From assembly GCA_050302275.1 (NCBI GenBank), contig JBNLAT010000001.1, forward strand, positions 194,489 to 258,488: a stretch of 64,000 bases of DNA, read 5' to 3'. How positions within the stretch are numbered: position 1 is the stretch's first letter; the number at the start of each line of letters is the position of its first letter. The DNA is from JAPHTQ01 sp050302275. Lineage in GTDB: Bacteria; Pseudomonadota; Gammaproteobacteria; Thiohalomonadales; Thiohalomonadaceae. The translations under genes and the position numbers were made by a program. Below, piece after piece: positions 33,982-42,221 of the stretch. Under the pieces are notes generated by a model, which ran no database searches, was not told the origin of the DNA, and saw only the letters and a list, made by a program, of their open reading frames with translations.

Positions 33982-34392
33982 TTACTCGGCGGCCGCTTCT
34001 TCGGCCTGCTCTTCTTTGTCGCTGTCGCTGCTGTCATCGGCATCGTTGTCGACATCGTCATCGCGGCGCTCGTCCTTGCTCTTAATCAGCGGGGAGGCCT
34101 CGGTAACAGCTTCGTCCAGGGTCAGAATCAGGTTGCGGATAACCGCATCGTTGAAACGGAATGCATTCTCGAGCTCTTTCATCGCATCGATCGGGCACTC
34201 GATGTTCATCAGCACGTAGTGTGCCTTGTGAACTTTATTGATGGGGTAGGCAAGCTGGCGACGGCCCCAATCCTCCAGACGGTGGATTTTGCCGCCTGCG
34301 GTTTCAATGGTTGAGCGGTAACGCTCAATCATGGCGGGAACCTGTTCGCTCTGGTCAGGGTGGACCAGAAACACGATTTCATAGTGCTTCAC
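33982..34392 (-). CDS. rpsF: 30S ribosomal protein S6
   Basis: A 136-residue S6 beginning MKHYEIVFLVHPDQSEQVPA, with the conserved EDWGRRQLAYPINKVHKAHY. The C-terminal tail after residue 100 is a long acidic stretch (DERRDDDVDNDADDSSDSDK, then Glu/Ala rich), comparable with the Glu-rich tail that RimK modifies in E. coli S6. First gene of its ribosomal unit; a promoter and a leader of about 100 bases precede it. Confidence 0.97.
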   Translation of the reverse strand: MKHYEIVFLVHPDQSEQVPAMIERYRSTIETAGGKIHRLEDWGRRQLAYPINKVHKAHYVLMNIECPIDAMKELENAFRFNDAVIRNLILTLDEAVTEASPLIKSKDERRDDDVDNDADDSSDSDKEEQAEEAAAE

Positions 34393-34415
34393 TTAAAGCT
34401 CCTTATGGCTGTTAA

Positions 34416-34438
34416 GCCCCGAACCCAGTGTCCGGAGC
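34416..34438 (-). promoter_or_regulatory. possible S6:S18 autoregulatory hairpin in the rpsF leader
   Basis: The rpsF leader holds a hairpin GCTCCG / CGGGGC (34438-34433 with 34421-34416) containing the trinucleotide CCG, about 25 bases before the rpsF start. Known rpsF leaders carry a CCG-containing hairpin bound by the S6:S18 complex. The match here is by position and the CCG only. Confidence 0.3.
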
Positions 34439-34497
34439 AAGGAGAAACAAATTGTATCGCCAGGCCGAAATCGACGGCAGGGCGTAAAAGACCGCGT

Positions 34498-34526
34498 ATT
34501 CTACTGGATGATCCAGGGGGGCGCAA
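34498..34526 (-). promoter_or_regulatory. promoter of the rpsF operon
   Basis: TTGCGC (34526-34521) and TAGAAT (34503-34498) are spaced by exactly 17 bases, directly behind the rlmB stop. The spacer contains a perfect palindrome CTGGAT-C-ATCCAG (34516-34504), which could be an operator or a remnant hairpin. Confidence 0.6.
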
Positions 34527-34536
34527 TTACCTTTGA

Positions 34537-35289
34537 CTAACGGGAAGCACGGTAGCGCAGGGCCTCAAAGAGAACGATGCCGGTGGCCACCGAAACGTTC
34601 AGACTCTGCACACTGCCGTGCATCGGGATGTAAACCAGCTGGTCGCAACTCTCCCGGGTCAGGCGACGCATCCCTTTCCCCTCCGCCCCCAGCACCAGGG
34701 CCAGCGGACCGTCGAGGCGCGACTCGTAAAGGGAAACCGCCTCCTCCTCCAGCGCCGTACCAACCACCCAGACCCCGACATCCTGCAGGGTCTTGAGGGT
34801 ACGTGCCAGATTGGTCACCTGGACGAAGGGCACCGCCTCGGCAGCGCCTGAGGCAACCTTGCGCACCACCGGGGTCAGACCGCAGGCACGATCCCGCGGC
34901 ACGATGACCGCATCGACCCCGGCCGCATCGGCGCTACGCAGACAGGCGCCAAGATTGTGTGGGTCGGTGACCCCGTCGAGCACCAGCAGCAGTGCCGGGT
35001 GCTGCAGTTCGACCAGCAGTTGCTCGAGAAAACTTTCGTTGCGTTCGGCCACACCATGAACCCGAGCGGCCACCCCCTGATGGCGCGCGCCTTCGGGCAG
35101 CATCCCGTCGAGTTCCTTTTTCCCGACCCAGGTGGGAGAGACGCCCTGGTTCTGCGCCAGACGGGCAAGCTCGTTGAGTCGCTTGTCCTTACGTTTGTCA
35201 TCGCAAAAGAGCTGTTCGATGTTGGCGGGGTCGCGCTTGAGCGTCGCCTCCACCGCATGCAGGCCAAAGATCAGGGTCGCGTCGCTCAC
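34537..35289 (-). CDS. rlmB: 23S rRNA (guanosine-2'-O-)-methyltransferase RlmB
   Basis: Methylates G2251 of 23S rRNA. The 250-residue SPOUT enzyme has an N-terminal L30e-like substrate-binding domain and the knot motifs VLDGVTDPHNLGACLRSADA, LALVLGAEGKGMRRLTRE and HGSVQSLNVSVATGI. The start overlaps the rnr stop by four bases (ATGA), so it is coupled to rnr. Confidence 0.97.
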   Translation of the reverse strand: MSDATLIFGLHAVEATLKRDPANIEQLFCDDKRKDKRLNELARLAQNQGVSPTWVGKKELDGMLPEGARHQGVAARVHGVAERNESFLEQLLVELQHPALLLVLDGVTDPHNLGACLRSADAAGVDAVIVPRDRACGLTPVVRKVASGAAEAVPFVQVTNLARTLKTLQDVGVWVVGTALEEEAVSLYESRLDGPLALVLGAEGKGMRRLTRESCDQLVYIPMHGSVQSLNVSVATGIVLFEALRYRASR

Positions 35290-37583
35290 CGGGATTTGCT
35301 CTTGCCGCCCTTGCTCTGGTATTTGCCCTTGGCACCGGATTTAGCTTTAGGCTTGGCCTTGCGCTTGGCTTTCTTCTTCGGCTTCTCTTCAATCGCTTCG
35401 ACCCGCTCGTCATCTTCGGTCAACAAATCGAAGTCGATCTTGCGCTCATCCAGATCGACCCGCGCCACCTGCACCCTCACCTTGTCACCGAGACGATAGA
35501 TCTTGCGGGTACGGTCACCCACCATGCGATGATGGCTGGGATCGAACTGGAAGTAATCGTCGCCCAGGCCAGTAACATGGATCAGTCCCTCGACATAGAT
35601 ATCGCACAGTTCGACGAAGATACCGAAGCCGGTGACGCTGCTGATGATACCGTCGAAATCATCACCCACCTTATCCATCATGTATTCGCACTTGAGCCAG
35701 TCCATCGCATCACGGGTGGCATCGTCGGCACGGCGCTCGGTCATCGAACAGTGTTCGCCCAGCACCAGCATGTCGTCTATGCCATAGCGGAAGGTCTCGG
35801 CTGGCTGGCCGGAGAGAATGTGGCGAATGGCGCGATGCACCAGCAGGTCGGGGTAACGGCGAATCGGTGAGGTGAAGTGGGTGTAAGCCTTATAGGAAAG
35901 GCCGAAATGCCCCAGATTGTCCGGGCTATAGACCGCCTGGTTCATGCTGCGCAGCATCACCGTCTGGATCAGGTGCGCATCGTCACGGCCCTGAATCTTA
36001 TGCATCAGCTCGGCGTAGTCGGCCGCCTCTGGGGCATCCCCACCCTTGAGCGAGAGACCCAGCTCACCGAGGAATTCACGCAACGCAGTCAGCTTCTCCG
36101 CCTTGGGCTTGTCATGCACCCGGTAGAGAATCGGGATCTCGTGGCTTTGCAGGTATTCAGCTGTGGCCACATTGGCCATCAACATGCACTCCTCGATCAG
36201 CTTGTGTGCATCGTTGCGCACCACCGGCACGATCTGCTCAATCTTCTTGTCTTCACCGAAAACGATGCGCGTTTCCGTGGTATCGAAATCAATCGCTCCG
36301 CGCTTCTGGCGCTCGCCCTGCAATACTTTGAACAGGCTGTAGAGATTTTCCAGGTGCGGCAGTACCTTGCTGTACTGTTTGCGCAAGGGCTGGTCACCAT
36401 CCACCAGCATCGCCGCCACCTTGGTATAGGTAAGCCGGGCATGGGAGCGCATCACCGCCGGGTAGAAGCTGTAATCCTCCAGTTTGCCGCGGGCGCTGAT
36501 CTGCATATCACAGACCATGCAAAGACGATCCACGTCGGGATTGATGGAACAGAGACCGTTGGAAAGCTCCTCCGGCAACATCGGAATCACCCGACCGGGG
36601 AAATAGACCGAGTTACCGCGCAGATGCGCTTCCACATCAAGGGCCGTGCCCGGGGTGACGTAGTGGGAGACATCGGCAATCGCCACCACCAGCCTCCAAC
36701 CGTCGCTCTGCGGTTCGCAGAACACCGCGTCGTCGAAATCCATCGAGTCTTCGCCGTCGATGGTCACCAGCGGTGTCTGGCGTAGATCGGTACGCCCCTG
36801 CTTGGCCGACTCGGGTACCTCGGTGGGCAACCCTTCGCACTCGGCCTCGACCATCGGTGACCAGACCTGAGGCAGGTCGTGGCTGCGGATCGCCACATCG
36901 ATCTCCATCCCCGGCGCCATGTGGTCACCGAGGATCTCGATCACCCGGCCCACCGCCTGACGACGTTGGGTGGGATATTCACGGATCTCGACCACCACCA
37001 GTTGACCATCCTCGGCACCGTAGGTCTGATCGGCGGGTACCAGAATGTCCTGGTTGATGCGTTTGTTGTCAGCGACGACAAAGCCGACCCCCTTGTCGAA
37101 GTAGTAACGTCCGGCAACATTGACGTTAGCATGCTCAAGCACTTCGACGATGGCGCCTTCGCGGCGGCCGCGGCGATCAACACCGGAAACCCGCGCCAGC
37201 ACCCGGTCGCCATGCAGGCATGAATGCATCTCGCGGGCGGAGAGAAACAGATCGTCGCCCCCCTCGTCGGGCGCGAGAAAGCCGAAACCGTCCGGGTGAC
37301 CGATCACCCGTCCGCGGATCAGCTGCATCTTGCTCACCAGGCCATAGCCACCACGACGATTGAAGATAATCTGGCCGTCACGCTCCATCGCACGCAGGCG
37401 GCGGCGCAATGCCTCCAGTTGCTCCTCTTCTTCGATACCGAGCAAGGCGGCGATCTGGGTACGGTTAAGCGGCTGGCCGGAATCATCCAGCAATTGCATG
37501 ATGAATTCGCGGCTGGGAATGGGGTTTTCGTATTTTTGCGCTTCGCGCTGCTGGAAGGGGTCCTTCCGGGGTTTTCGTGACAT
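35286..37583 (-). CDS. rnr: ribonuclease R
   Basis: Processive 3'-5' exoribonuclease that degrades structured RNA and acts in trans-translation. The 765-residue protein has an N-terminal winged helix (NRTQIAALLGIEEEEQLEAL), two cold-shock domains, the RNB catalytic core with VTIDGEDSMDFDDAVF (catalytic Asp residues, about 272-287) and an S1 domain. It ends in a lysine-rich tail (KPKKKAKRKAKPKAKSGAKG) as in other RNase R proteins. It diverges from the tRNA-Leu gene. Confidence 0.98.
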   Translation of the reverse strand: MSRKPRKDPFQQREAQKYENPIPSREFIMQLLDDSGQPLNRTQIAALLGIEEEEQLEALRRRLRAMERDGQIIFNRRGGYGLVSKMQLIRGRVIGHPDGFGFLAPDEGGDDLFLSAREMHSCLHGDRVLARVSGVDRRGRREGAIVEVLEHANVNVAGRYYFDKGVGFVVADNKRINQDILVPADQTYGAEDGQLVVVEIREYPTQRRQAVGRVIEILGDHMAPGMEIDVAIRSHDLPQVWSPMVEAECEGLPTEVPESAKQGRTDLRQTPLVTIDGEDSMDFDDAVFCEPQSDGWRLVVAIADVSHYVTPGTALDVEAHLRGNSVYFPGRVIPMLPEELSNGLCSINPDVDRLCMVCDMQISARGKLEDYSFYPAVMRSHARLTYTKVAAMLVDGDQPLRKQYSKVLPHLENLYSLFKVLQGERQKRGAIDFDTTETRIVFGEDKKIEQIVPVVRNDAHKLIEECMLMANVATAEYLQSHEIPILYRVHDKPKAEKLTALREFLGELGLSLKGGDAPEAADYAELMHKIQGRDDAHLIQTVMLRSMNQAVYSPDNLGHFGLSYKAYTHFTSPIRRYPDLLVHRAIRHILSGQPAETFRYGIDDMLVLGEHCSMTERRADDATRDAMDWLKCEYMMDKVGDDFDGIISSVTGFGIFVELCDIYVEGLIHVTGLGDDYFQFDPSHHRMVGDRTRKIYRLGDKVRVQVARVDLDERKIDFDLLTEDDERVEAIEEKPKKKAKRKAKPKAKSGAKGKYQSKGGKSKSR

Positions 37584-37662
37584 GTAATTCCTATCCTGCT
37601 GCCCTGGGGGCGTTTTCGTAATCCGCTATTCTAGCCTACTTGGCCGCCAGATGCGCCGGGCG

Positions 37663-37692
37663 TTGACAAGAATCGGCTGCCGCTGCTAAAGT
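37663..37692 (+). promoter_or_regulatory. promoter of tRNA-Leu
   Basis: A perfect TTGACA (37663-37668) and TAAAGT (37687-37692) are 18 bases apart, about 40 bases upstream of the mature tRNA. The GC-rich stretch after the -10 is typical of stable-RNA promoters under growth-rate control. Confidence 0.6.
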
Positions 37693-37729
37693 TCGCGTCC
37701 TCTCGCGCCGAAAGACGCAGGGTAACCAC

Positions 37730-37816
37730 GCCGAGGTGGTGAAATTGGTAGACACGCTAGCTTCAGGTGCTAGTGGGGGAAACCCCGTGGAGGTTCGAGT
37801 CCTCTCCTCGGCACCA
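37730..37816 (+). tRNA. tRNA-Leu (anticodon CAG)
   Basis: An 87-base tRNA with acceptor stem GCCGAGG / CCTCGGC, discriminator A and encoded CCA. The anticodon stem-loop CTAGC-TTCAGGT-GCTAG reads CAG (decodes CUG). The long variable arm GTGGGGGAAACCCCGTG marks it as class II, as expected for leucine. It lies between rnr and purA, the usual place in related genomes. Confidence 0.97.
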
Positions 37817-37825
37817 TACAAAAAG

Positions 37826-37859
37826 AACCCGCATACAGTTCATCTGCTGCGGGTTTTTT
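37826..37859 (+). terminator. tRNA-Leu terminator, copy 1
   Basis: AACCCGCA (37826-37833) pairs with TGCGGGTT (37848-37855) and six T in total follow GCGGG. It ends the tRNA transcript ten bases after CCA. Confidence 0.85.
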
Positions 37860-37979
37860 ATTGCCTGAACCTCCACGGCCGTGGAGGCTGACTCGCCTAC
37901 GGCTCGCCCTGACGGGCGCACTGCGTGCGTCCCCCGCTTCGCGTGGTCGAGTCCTCTCCTCGGCACCATACAAAATAAG

Positions 37980-38013
37980 AACCCGCATACAGTTGATCTG
38001 CTGCGGGTTTTTT
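37980..38013 (+). terminator. tRNA-Leu terminator, copy 2
   Basis: The same stem as copy 1 with one changed loop base (GTTGAT for GTTCAT), again followed by a T-run. Confidence 0.8.
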
Positions 38014-38131
38014 ATTGCCTGAACCTACACGGCCGTGAAGGCTGACTCGCCGGCGGCTCGCCCTACGGGCGCACTGCGTGCGCCCCCCGCTTCGCGTGGT
38101 CGAGTCCTCTCCTCGGCACCATACAAAAAAG

Positions 38132-38166
38132 AACCCGCATACAGTTCATCTGCTGCGGGTTTTCTT
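38132..38166 (+). terminator. tRNA-Leu terminator, copy 3
   Basis: The third copy of the stem AACCCGCA/TGCGGGTT, followed by TTCTTTTCT. It lies 20 bases from the end of the convergent LpxR-like gene. Confidence 0.75.
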
Positions 38167-38186
38167 TTCTGTCTCTCACCTGTGCA

Positions 38187-39284
38187 TCAGTAGGAATAAC
38201 TCAGGGTTAGGCTGCCCCAGTCCGTATCCATCCCCGTATTATTCCTGAATTCCGATGTGCGTGAGCGCAAACTCAAGCTTAAAATCCACTGTTGTGCTGG
38301 CTCCCAGGTAATTCCCAGTGCGGTTTCAGTAATGATAGGTATCAAATCGTCAGCACCGAAAACCACATCACTCTCCTTAAACTGTCCCTGCAACATGGCA
38401 TTGTAGATTCGATAACGGCCAATCACTCCCCACCAGAAAAACAGTTCACGTTTGTCGGTGTGTGGTCTCAAGACTGAGGGACTACCGAGGTTGATGTAAT
38501 CACCAAACACTGGCGAAAATTCCCACCACGGTCTGGCGATACGACCGAATCGTCCGCCAAGACCGAAACCGATCTCCGTCGTCGTGCCTATACTGGCACC
38601 CAACATGCTACCCATCGTATAGGTCAGGCCAGCATCTGATTTATGGTGAAAATGTAATTTTTTTCGCGCCACGGTATACATGGCGGTCAATTCACCACCA
38701 TCGCTAATCTGATGATTCCACCCCTGGGGAACATCATTCCCCAACGCTCGGTGGAGCTCTTTTTGAATATTTTCACCCAACTCTGAACCAATCATTCCCA
38801 AAGAAAAATTAGAGTGGTAGGTGATTTGCTCTTCCAAATTCACCGTCAGCTGCGTGTTGGAGAGAAACATCAGGTTAGCGTAGGGACGATCATTGTAGAC
38901 AGGTAATGAAGTACGGATATTGGCGGGAGTGAAAGCTTCCAGCCCGAAGGAAATACTGTGCATGTGATAGTGAGGGCCATCCGTGTAGAGTGTCGAGAAA
39001 CCTGTCCAGTTATTCAGTGTGGAGAGAATTGGATCGAGGGAGTACCAGTAATCCACAGCACGCTGACCTGATAAGGTTAGCGACATGCCGCCCGTGTATT
39101 GCTGATCCCTGTCTGTAGGAAAAAACAGATCATTATCTATCTGCACACTCCAGCCGGTAGCGTATTCCTCGTTGGCATAATTTGAGTGTTCAGCATCAGC
39201 CTCAATTGGCGCAGCCAATTGAATGGAGACAGCCAGATACAACAGCCACCACTGCAGCAACTTCATACGGCGCTTGCGCGACAT
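38187..39284 (-). CDS. LpxR-family lipid A deacylase-like outer-membrane protein
   Basis: A 365-residue outer-membrane barrel protein with a signal peptide (about residues 1-31). The LpxR family motif is visible in WSVQIDNDLFFPTDRDQQYT (Asn-Asp near residue 49 and the downstream Tyr-Thr-Gly). LpxR removes the 3'-acyloxyacyl chain of lipid A in a Ca2+-dependent way. The C-terminus SLTLSYSY ends in an aromatic residue as outer-membrane proteins do. It is inserted between purA and tRNA-Leu, a place usually empty in relatives, so lateral gain is possible. Its deacylase activity is inferred from the family. Confidence 0.8.
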   Translation of the reverse strand: MSRKRRMKLLQWWLLYLAVSIQLAAPIEADAEHSNYANEEYATGWSVQIDNDLFFPTDRDQQYTGGMSLTLSGQRAVDYWYSLDPILSTLNNWTGFSTLYTDGPHYHMHSISFGLEAFTPANIRTSLPVYNDRPYANLMFLSNTQLTVNLEEQITYHSNFSLGMIGSELGENIQKELHRALGNDVPQGWNHQISDGGELTAMYTVARKKLHFHHKSDAGLTYTMGSMLGASIGTTTEIGFGLGGRFGRIARPWWEFSPVFGDYINLGSPSVLRPHTDKRELFFWWGVIGRYRIYNAMLQGQFKESDVVFGADDLIPIITETALGITWEPAQQWILSLSLRSRTSEFRNNTGMDTDWGSLTLSYSY

Positions 39285-39319
39285 CGAAGGGTCTCACAGG
39301 TTGAAACGAAGACTGTGCT

Positions 39320-39345
39320 GACTTGCCCCGGCTCAGGGGCAAGTC
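39320..39345 (-). terminator. GC-rich hairpin after purA
   Basis: GACTTGCCCC and GGGGCAAGTC form a perfect 10-bp stem with a six-base loop, 13 bases beyond the purA stop. No T-run follows on the minus strand, so it may only stabilise the mRNA end or help a Rho-dependent stop. Confidence 0.4.
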
Positions 39346-39357
39346 AAAGATTAGCGA

Positions 39358-40668
39358 TCAGGCGAAGGGATCACGCAGGACAATGGTATCGGCGCGATCC
39401 GGTCCGGTAGAGATAATGTCCACAGGAATGCCAACCACCTCTTCGATCTTCTTGATATAGGCCTTGGCATTTTCCGGCAGGCCATCGTAATCGCGTACGC
39501 CGACCGTACTCTCTTTCCAGCCGGGAACTTCAATGTATTCGGGTTGGCACTGCTCATAAGCATCGGCGCCAATAGGCGGGCTTTCCAGGCTTTTGCCATC
39601 ACAGGTGTAGCCGGTGGCAATGCGCAGGGTTTCCAGACCATCGAGCACGTCCATCTTGGTCAGGCAGATACCCGAAAGGGAATTGAGCTGGACCGAACGA
39701 CGCAGGCTCACTGCATCGAGCCAGCCACAACGACGCGGACGACCGGTGGTGGAACCGAATTCGTGACCCTGATCGGCCATGTGCTTGCCAACAGGATCGG
39801 CCAGGTCGACACCGTCATAGAGTTCGGTGGGGAACGGACCGGCACCGACACGGGTGGTGTAGGCCTTGGTGATACCGAGTACGTAGTCAATGTCCCGCGG
39901 ACCAACGCCGGTACCGGTACAGGCACCGCCGGCGGTGGCATTGGATGAGGTCACGTAGGGATAGGTGCCGTGGTCGATATCGAGCAGGGTGCCCTGTGCG
40001 CCTTCGAACATAATGCTCTTGCCTTCGTTGCGATACTGGTGCAACAGGCCGGTCACGTCGGCAACCATCGGACGAATACGCTCCGCCATTTCCAGACCCT
40101 GATCCAGCACTTCCTGGAAATCGACTGTGTCGGTCTTGAAGTAATTCTTCAGGGCAAAGTTGTGATAGTCGAGCACTTCGCCGAGACGGGCGGCAAAACG
40201 TTCACGATGCAGCATATCGCCAACCTTGAGGCCGCGACGGGAAATCTTGTCTTCGTAGGCCGGACCAATACCACGACCGGTGGTACCGATGGCTTTCTTG
40301 CCTCGGGCCAGCTCACGGGCCTGATCCAGGGCAATGTGATAAGGAAGAATAAGAGTACAGGCTTCGCTGATCTTGAGACGCTCGGTAGCGGGTACGCCAC
40401 TCTCTTCGAGCATGGTCAGCTCCTTGAGCAGCGCCTCGGGCGAGAGCACCACGCCGTTGCCGATCATGCATTCCACGCCTTCGCGCAGTACACCGGAAGG
40501 AATCAGGTGGAGTACGGTCTTTTTGCCGTCAATGACCAGGGTATGCCCGGCATTGTGGCCACCCTGAAAACGGACTACCGCCTGGGCCTTTTCGGTAAGC
40601 AGGTCGACAACCTTACCTTTACCCTCATCACCCCATTGGGTCCCGATTACGACGACATTCTTACCCAT
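39358..40668 (-). CDS. purA: adenylosuccinate synthetase
   Basis: Makes adenylosuccinate from IMP, aspartate and GTP, the first step to AMP. The 436-residue protein starts MGKNVVVIGTQWGDEGKGKV (catalytic Asp13 and P-loop), with HNAGHTLVI and TTGRPRRCGWLDAV. It is the last gene of the nnr-to-purA block, 118 bases after hisZ. Confidence 0.98.
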   Translation of the reverse strand: MGKNVVVIGTQWGDEGKGKVVDLLTEKAQAVVRFQGGHNAGHTLVIDGKKTVLHLIPSGVLREGVECMIGNGVVLSPEALLKELTMLEESGVPATERLKISEACTLILPYHIALDQARELARGKKAIGTTGRGIGPAYEDKISRRGLKVGDMLHRERFAARLGEVLDYHNFALKNYFKTDTVDFQEVLDQGLEMAERIRPMVADVTGLLHQYRNEGKSIMFEGAQGTLLDIDHGTYPYVTSSNATAGGACTGTGVGPRDIDYVLGITKAYTTRVGAGPFPTELYDGVDLADPVGKHMADQGHEFGSTTGRPRRCGWLDAVSLRRSVQLNSLSGICLTKMDVLDGLETLRIATGYTCDGKSLESPPIGADAYEQCQPEYIEVPGWKESTVGVRDYDGLPENAKAYIKKIEEVVGIPVDIISTGPDRADTIVLRDPFA

Positions 40669-40786
40669 GTTTACACTCTCTGTTCAGACACTAGTCGGCA
40701 AAACGCACGCAGTTCTCCGGCGCGGAGACATTCTGCGGTGTGAACGCCGCTGTGAAAACCAAAAAATACCTTTCAAGGGATAAAAG

Positions 40787-41968
40787 TTATTTGCGCAGGG
40801 CAACCGGCTGCCACTTTCCACCCTTCAGCACCAGTTCCCGATCGCAACCCATCTCTTCGGCCCCACCCTGCTGTTCCGGCAACGCCTGGATCACCCGCTC
40901 GCCTGCGGTACGCAGGGCTTCGATGGCCTGCTCCAGACCGGGTTCGGCCGAAACGGGGGCAAAGATACCACGAACCTCGGCGGTTTTGGCATCCACCAGT
41001 GAAAGCACCGTTTTCAAATCGGTACTAAACCCGGTCGCAGGGCGAGAACGGCCGAAGACCTTGCCGATATCGTCGTAACGACCGCCCTGGGCGACGGCCT
41101 GCCCCTGTCCGGGAACGAATGCGGCGAACACCACACCGGTGTGATAGTGGTAGCCGCGCAGTTCGGCCAGGTCGAAATGCACTTTGGTGTCGGGCAATCC
41201 GGCCACCAGTTCGGCGATCTGGCGCAGGTTACCCAGCGCCTGGTGAACCGACTCGTCGGCATCTGCCAGCAGAGAGGCGGCACGATCCAGCACCGAGGCA
41301 TCGCCGTGCAGATCCGCCAGGGCCATCAACATCGCGTGCATCGTCGCAGGCAGTGCCTTGGCCTCGAGCAGGGCCGCGATCTCCGGCTTGGCCTTGCGCT
41401 GCAGGGCATCAAACAGTTGCGCCTCGCACTCGGCATCCAGATTGGCCTGTTGCGCCAGTCCACGGAAGATCCCGACATGCCCCAGGTCGAGCCAGATATG
41501 ACCGATCCCGGCGGTTTGCAGGGTCCGCACCATCAGGCGCAACACCTCGGCGTCGCTCTCAACCCCGGCGTGGCCGTAGAGTTCAGCTCCAACTTGCATG
41601 GGCGTACGGTTGCCGCCATGGCTCGGCGGCAGGGTACGCAGCACCGTCCCCATGTAGCAGAGTCGTGAGGGAACATCGCGCTTAAGACAGTGGGCATCGA
41701 TACGTGCCACCTGCGGTGTCATATCGGAACGCAGCCCCATCAGACGCCCGGTGAGCTGGTCGGTGAGTTTGAAGGTTTGCAGATCGAGATCGTTACCGGT
41801 GCCGGTCAGCAGCGATTCCAGATATTCGATAAACGGCGGCATCACCAGTTCATAGCCCCAGCTATTGAACAGGTCGAACAGGCGGCGCAAGGTCGCCTCC
41901 AGCTGTTCCGCACGCGGTGGCAGGATCTCTTCGATGCCTTCCGGCAGTAACCAGCGATCGTTTTCCAT
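40787..41968 (-). CDS. hisZ: ATP phosphoribosyltransferase regulatory subunit HisZ
   Basis: Histidyl-tRNA synthetase-like protein that forms the first histidine-biosynthesis enzyme with short-form HisG. ATG 41968 gives 393 residues beginning MENDRWLLPEGIEEILP, matching HisZ of pseudomonads; a TTG three codons upstream is less likely. The class II synthetase motifs 1 and 2 (FDLFNSWGYELVMPPFIEYL, PSRLCYMGTVLR) are kept. Its presence means the organism uses the short HisG form. It sits between DUF2065 and purA as in pseudomonads. Confidence 0.93.
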   Translation of the reverse strand: MENDRWLLPEGIEEILPPRAEQLEATLRRLFDLFNSWGYELVMPPFIEYLESLLTGTGNDLDLQTFKLTDQLTGRLMGLRSDMTPQVARIDAHCLKRDVPSRLCYMGTVLRTLPPSHGGNRTPMQVGAELYGHAGVESDAEVLRLMVRTLQTAGIGHIWLDLGHVGIFRGLAQQANLDAECEAQLFDALQRKAKPEIAALLEAKALPATMHAMLMALADLHGDASVLDRAASLLADADESVHQALGNLRQIAELVAGLPDTKVHFDLAELRGYHYHTGVVFAAFVPGQGQAVAQGGRYDDIGKVFGRSRPATGFSTDLKTVLSLVDAKTAEVRGIFAPVSAEPGLEQAIEALRTAGERVIQALPEQQGGAEEMGCDRELVLKGGKWQPVALRK

Positions 41969-41973
41969 GTTGT

Positions 41974-42159
41974 TCAATTCTTTATCAGATAGAGGAGCAG
42001 TGCGCCCGCAACCATACTTGCCAATCCGGCAATGCGCAGGGAACGCTCGTCCATGCCAATCATTGCCACTGCCGCCTTACGATAGGAAGTCGGCGAAAGC
42101 GCCGGCAGCAGCCCTTCGATTACCAGGACCAGCGCCAGCGCAGACCACAGGTCTGTCAT
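41974..42159 (-). CDS. DUF2065 (YjeT-like) small membrane protein
   Basis: A 61-residue protein with two predicted helices (LWSALALVLVIEGLLPAL and IAGLASMVAGALLLYLI). It is the counterpart of YjeT, which lies between hflC and purA in E. coli; its function is unknown. hisZ starts only five bases after its stop. Confidence 0.9.
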   Translation of the reverse strand: MTDLWSALALVLVIEGLLPALSPTSYRKAAVAMIGMDERSLRIAGLASMVAGALLLYLIKN

Positions 42160-42172
42160 TGGATATTACCCC

Positions 42173-42207
42173 AAAAAATAACCGGGTAACGCGATTGCGT
42201 TACCCGG
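42173..42207 (-). terminator. intrinsic terminator after hflC
   Basis: CCGGGTAACGC and GCGTTACCCGG (42182-42192 with 42197-42207) form a perfect 11-bp stem with a GATT loop, followed on the minus strand by TTATTTTTT. It divides hflC from the DUF2065-hisZ-purA genes. Confidence 0.85.
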
Positions 42208-42221
42208 CATATGCTTTTTCC

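Larger units (their letters stand above)
37795..38166 (+). repeat. tandem repeats of the tRNA-Leu 3' end plus terminator
   Basis: The last 22 bases of the tRNA (TCGAGTCC...GGCACCA) recur exactly at 37947-37968 and 38100-38121. Units run 37795-37946 (152 bases) and 37947-38099 (153 bases), and a partial third ends near 38166. Each unit holds the tRNA tail, a Rho-independent terminator with the stem AACCCGCA/TGCGGGTT, and a GC-rich block with CCTCCACGGCCGTGGAGG (perfect palindrome at 37870-37887, one pair mutated in unit 2) and a GGCGCAC-TGC-GTGCGCC-like hairpin. Units differ by scattered substitutions. The layout recalls the rtT repeats behind tyrT in E. coli. Reading frames across the block are chance. 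Confidence 0.9.

Noticed and set aside
37636..37988. Short minus-strand reading frames over tRNA-Leu and its repeats (starting MVPRRGL, MYGAEERT)
   Set aside because: These are well-known false proteins translated antisense to tRNA genes; they repeat because the DNA repeats.
37795..38166. CRISPR array
   Set aside because: The repeat period is about 152 bases, spacers are themselves repeated, and each unit is a tRNA tail with a terminator; no cas genes are present.
40669..40786. Regulatory element between hisZ and purA
   Set aside because: I saw no hairpin, hexamer pair or repeat strong enough to report.
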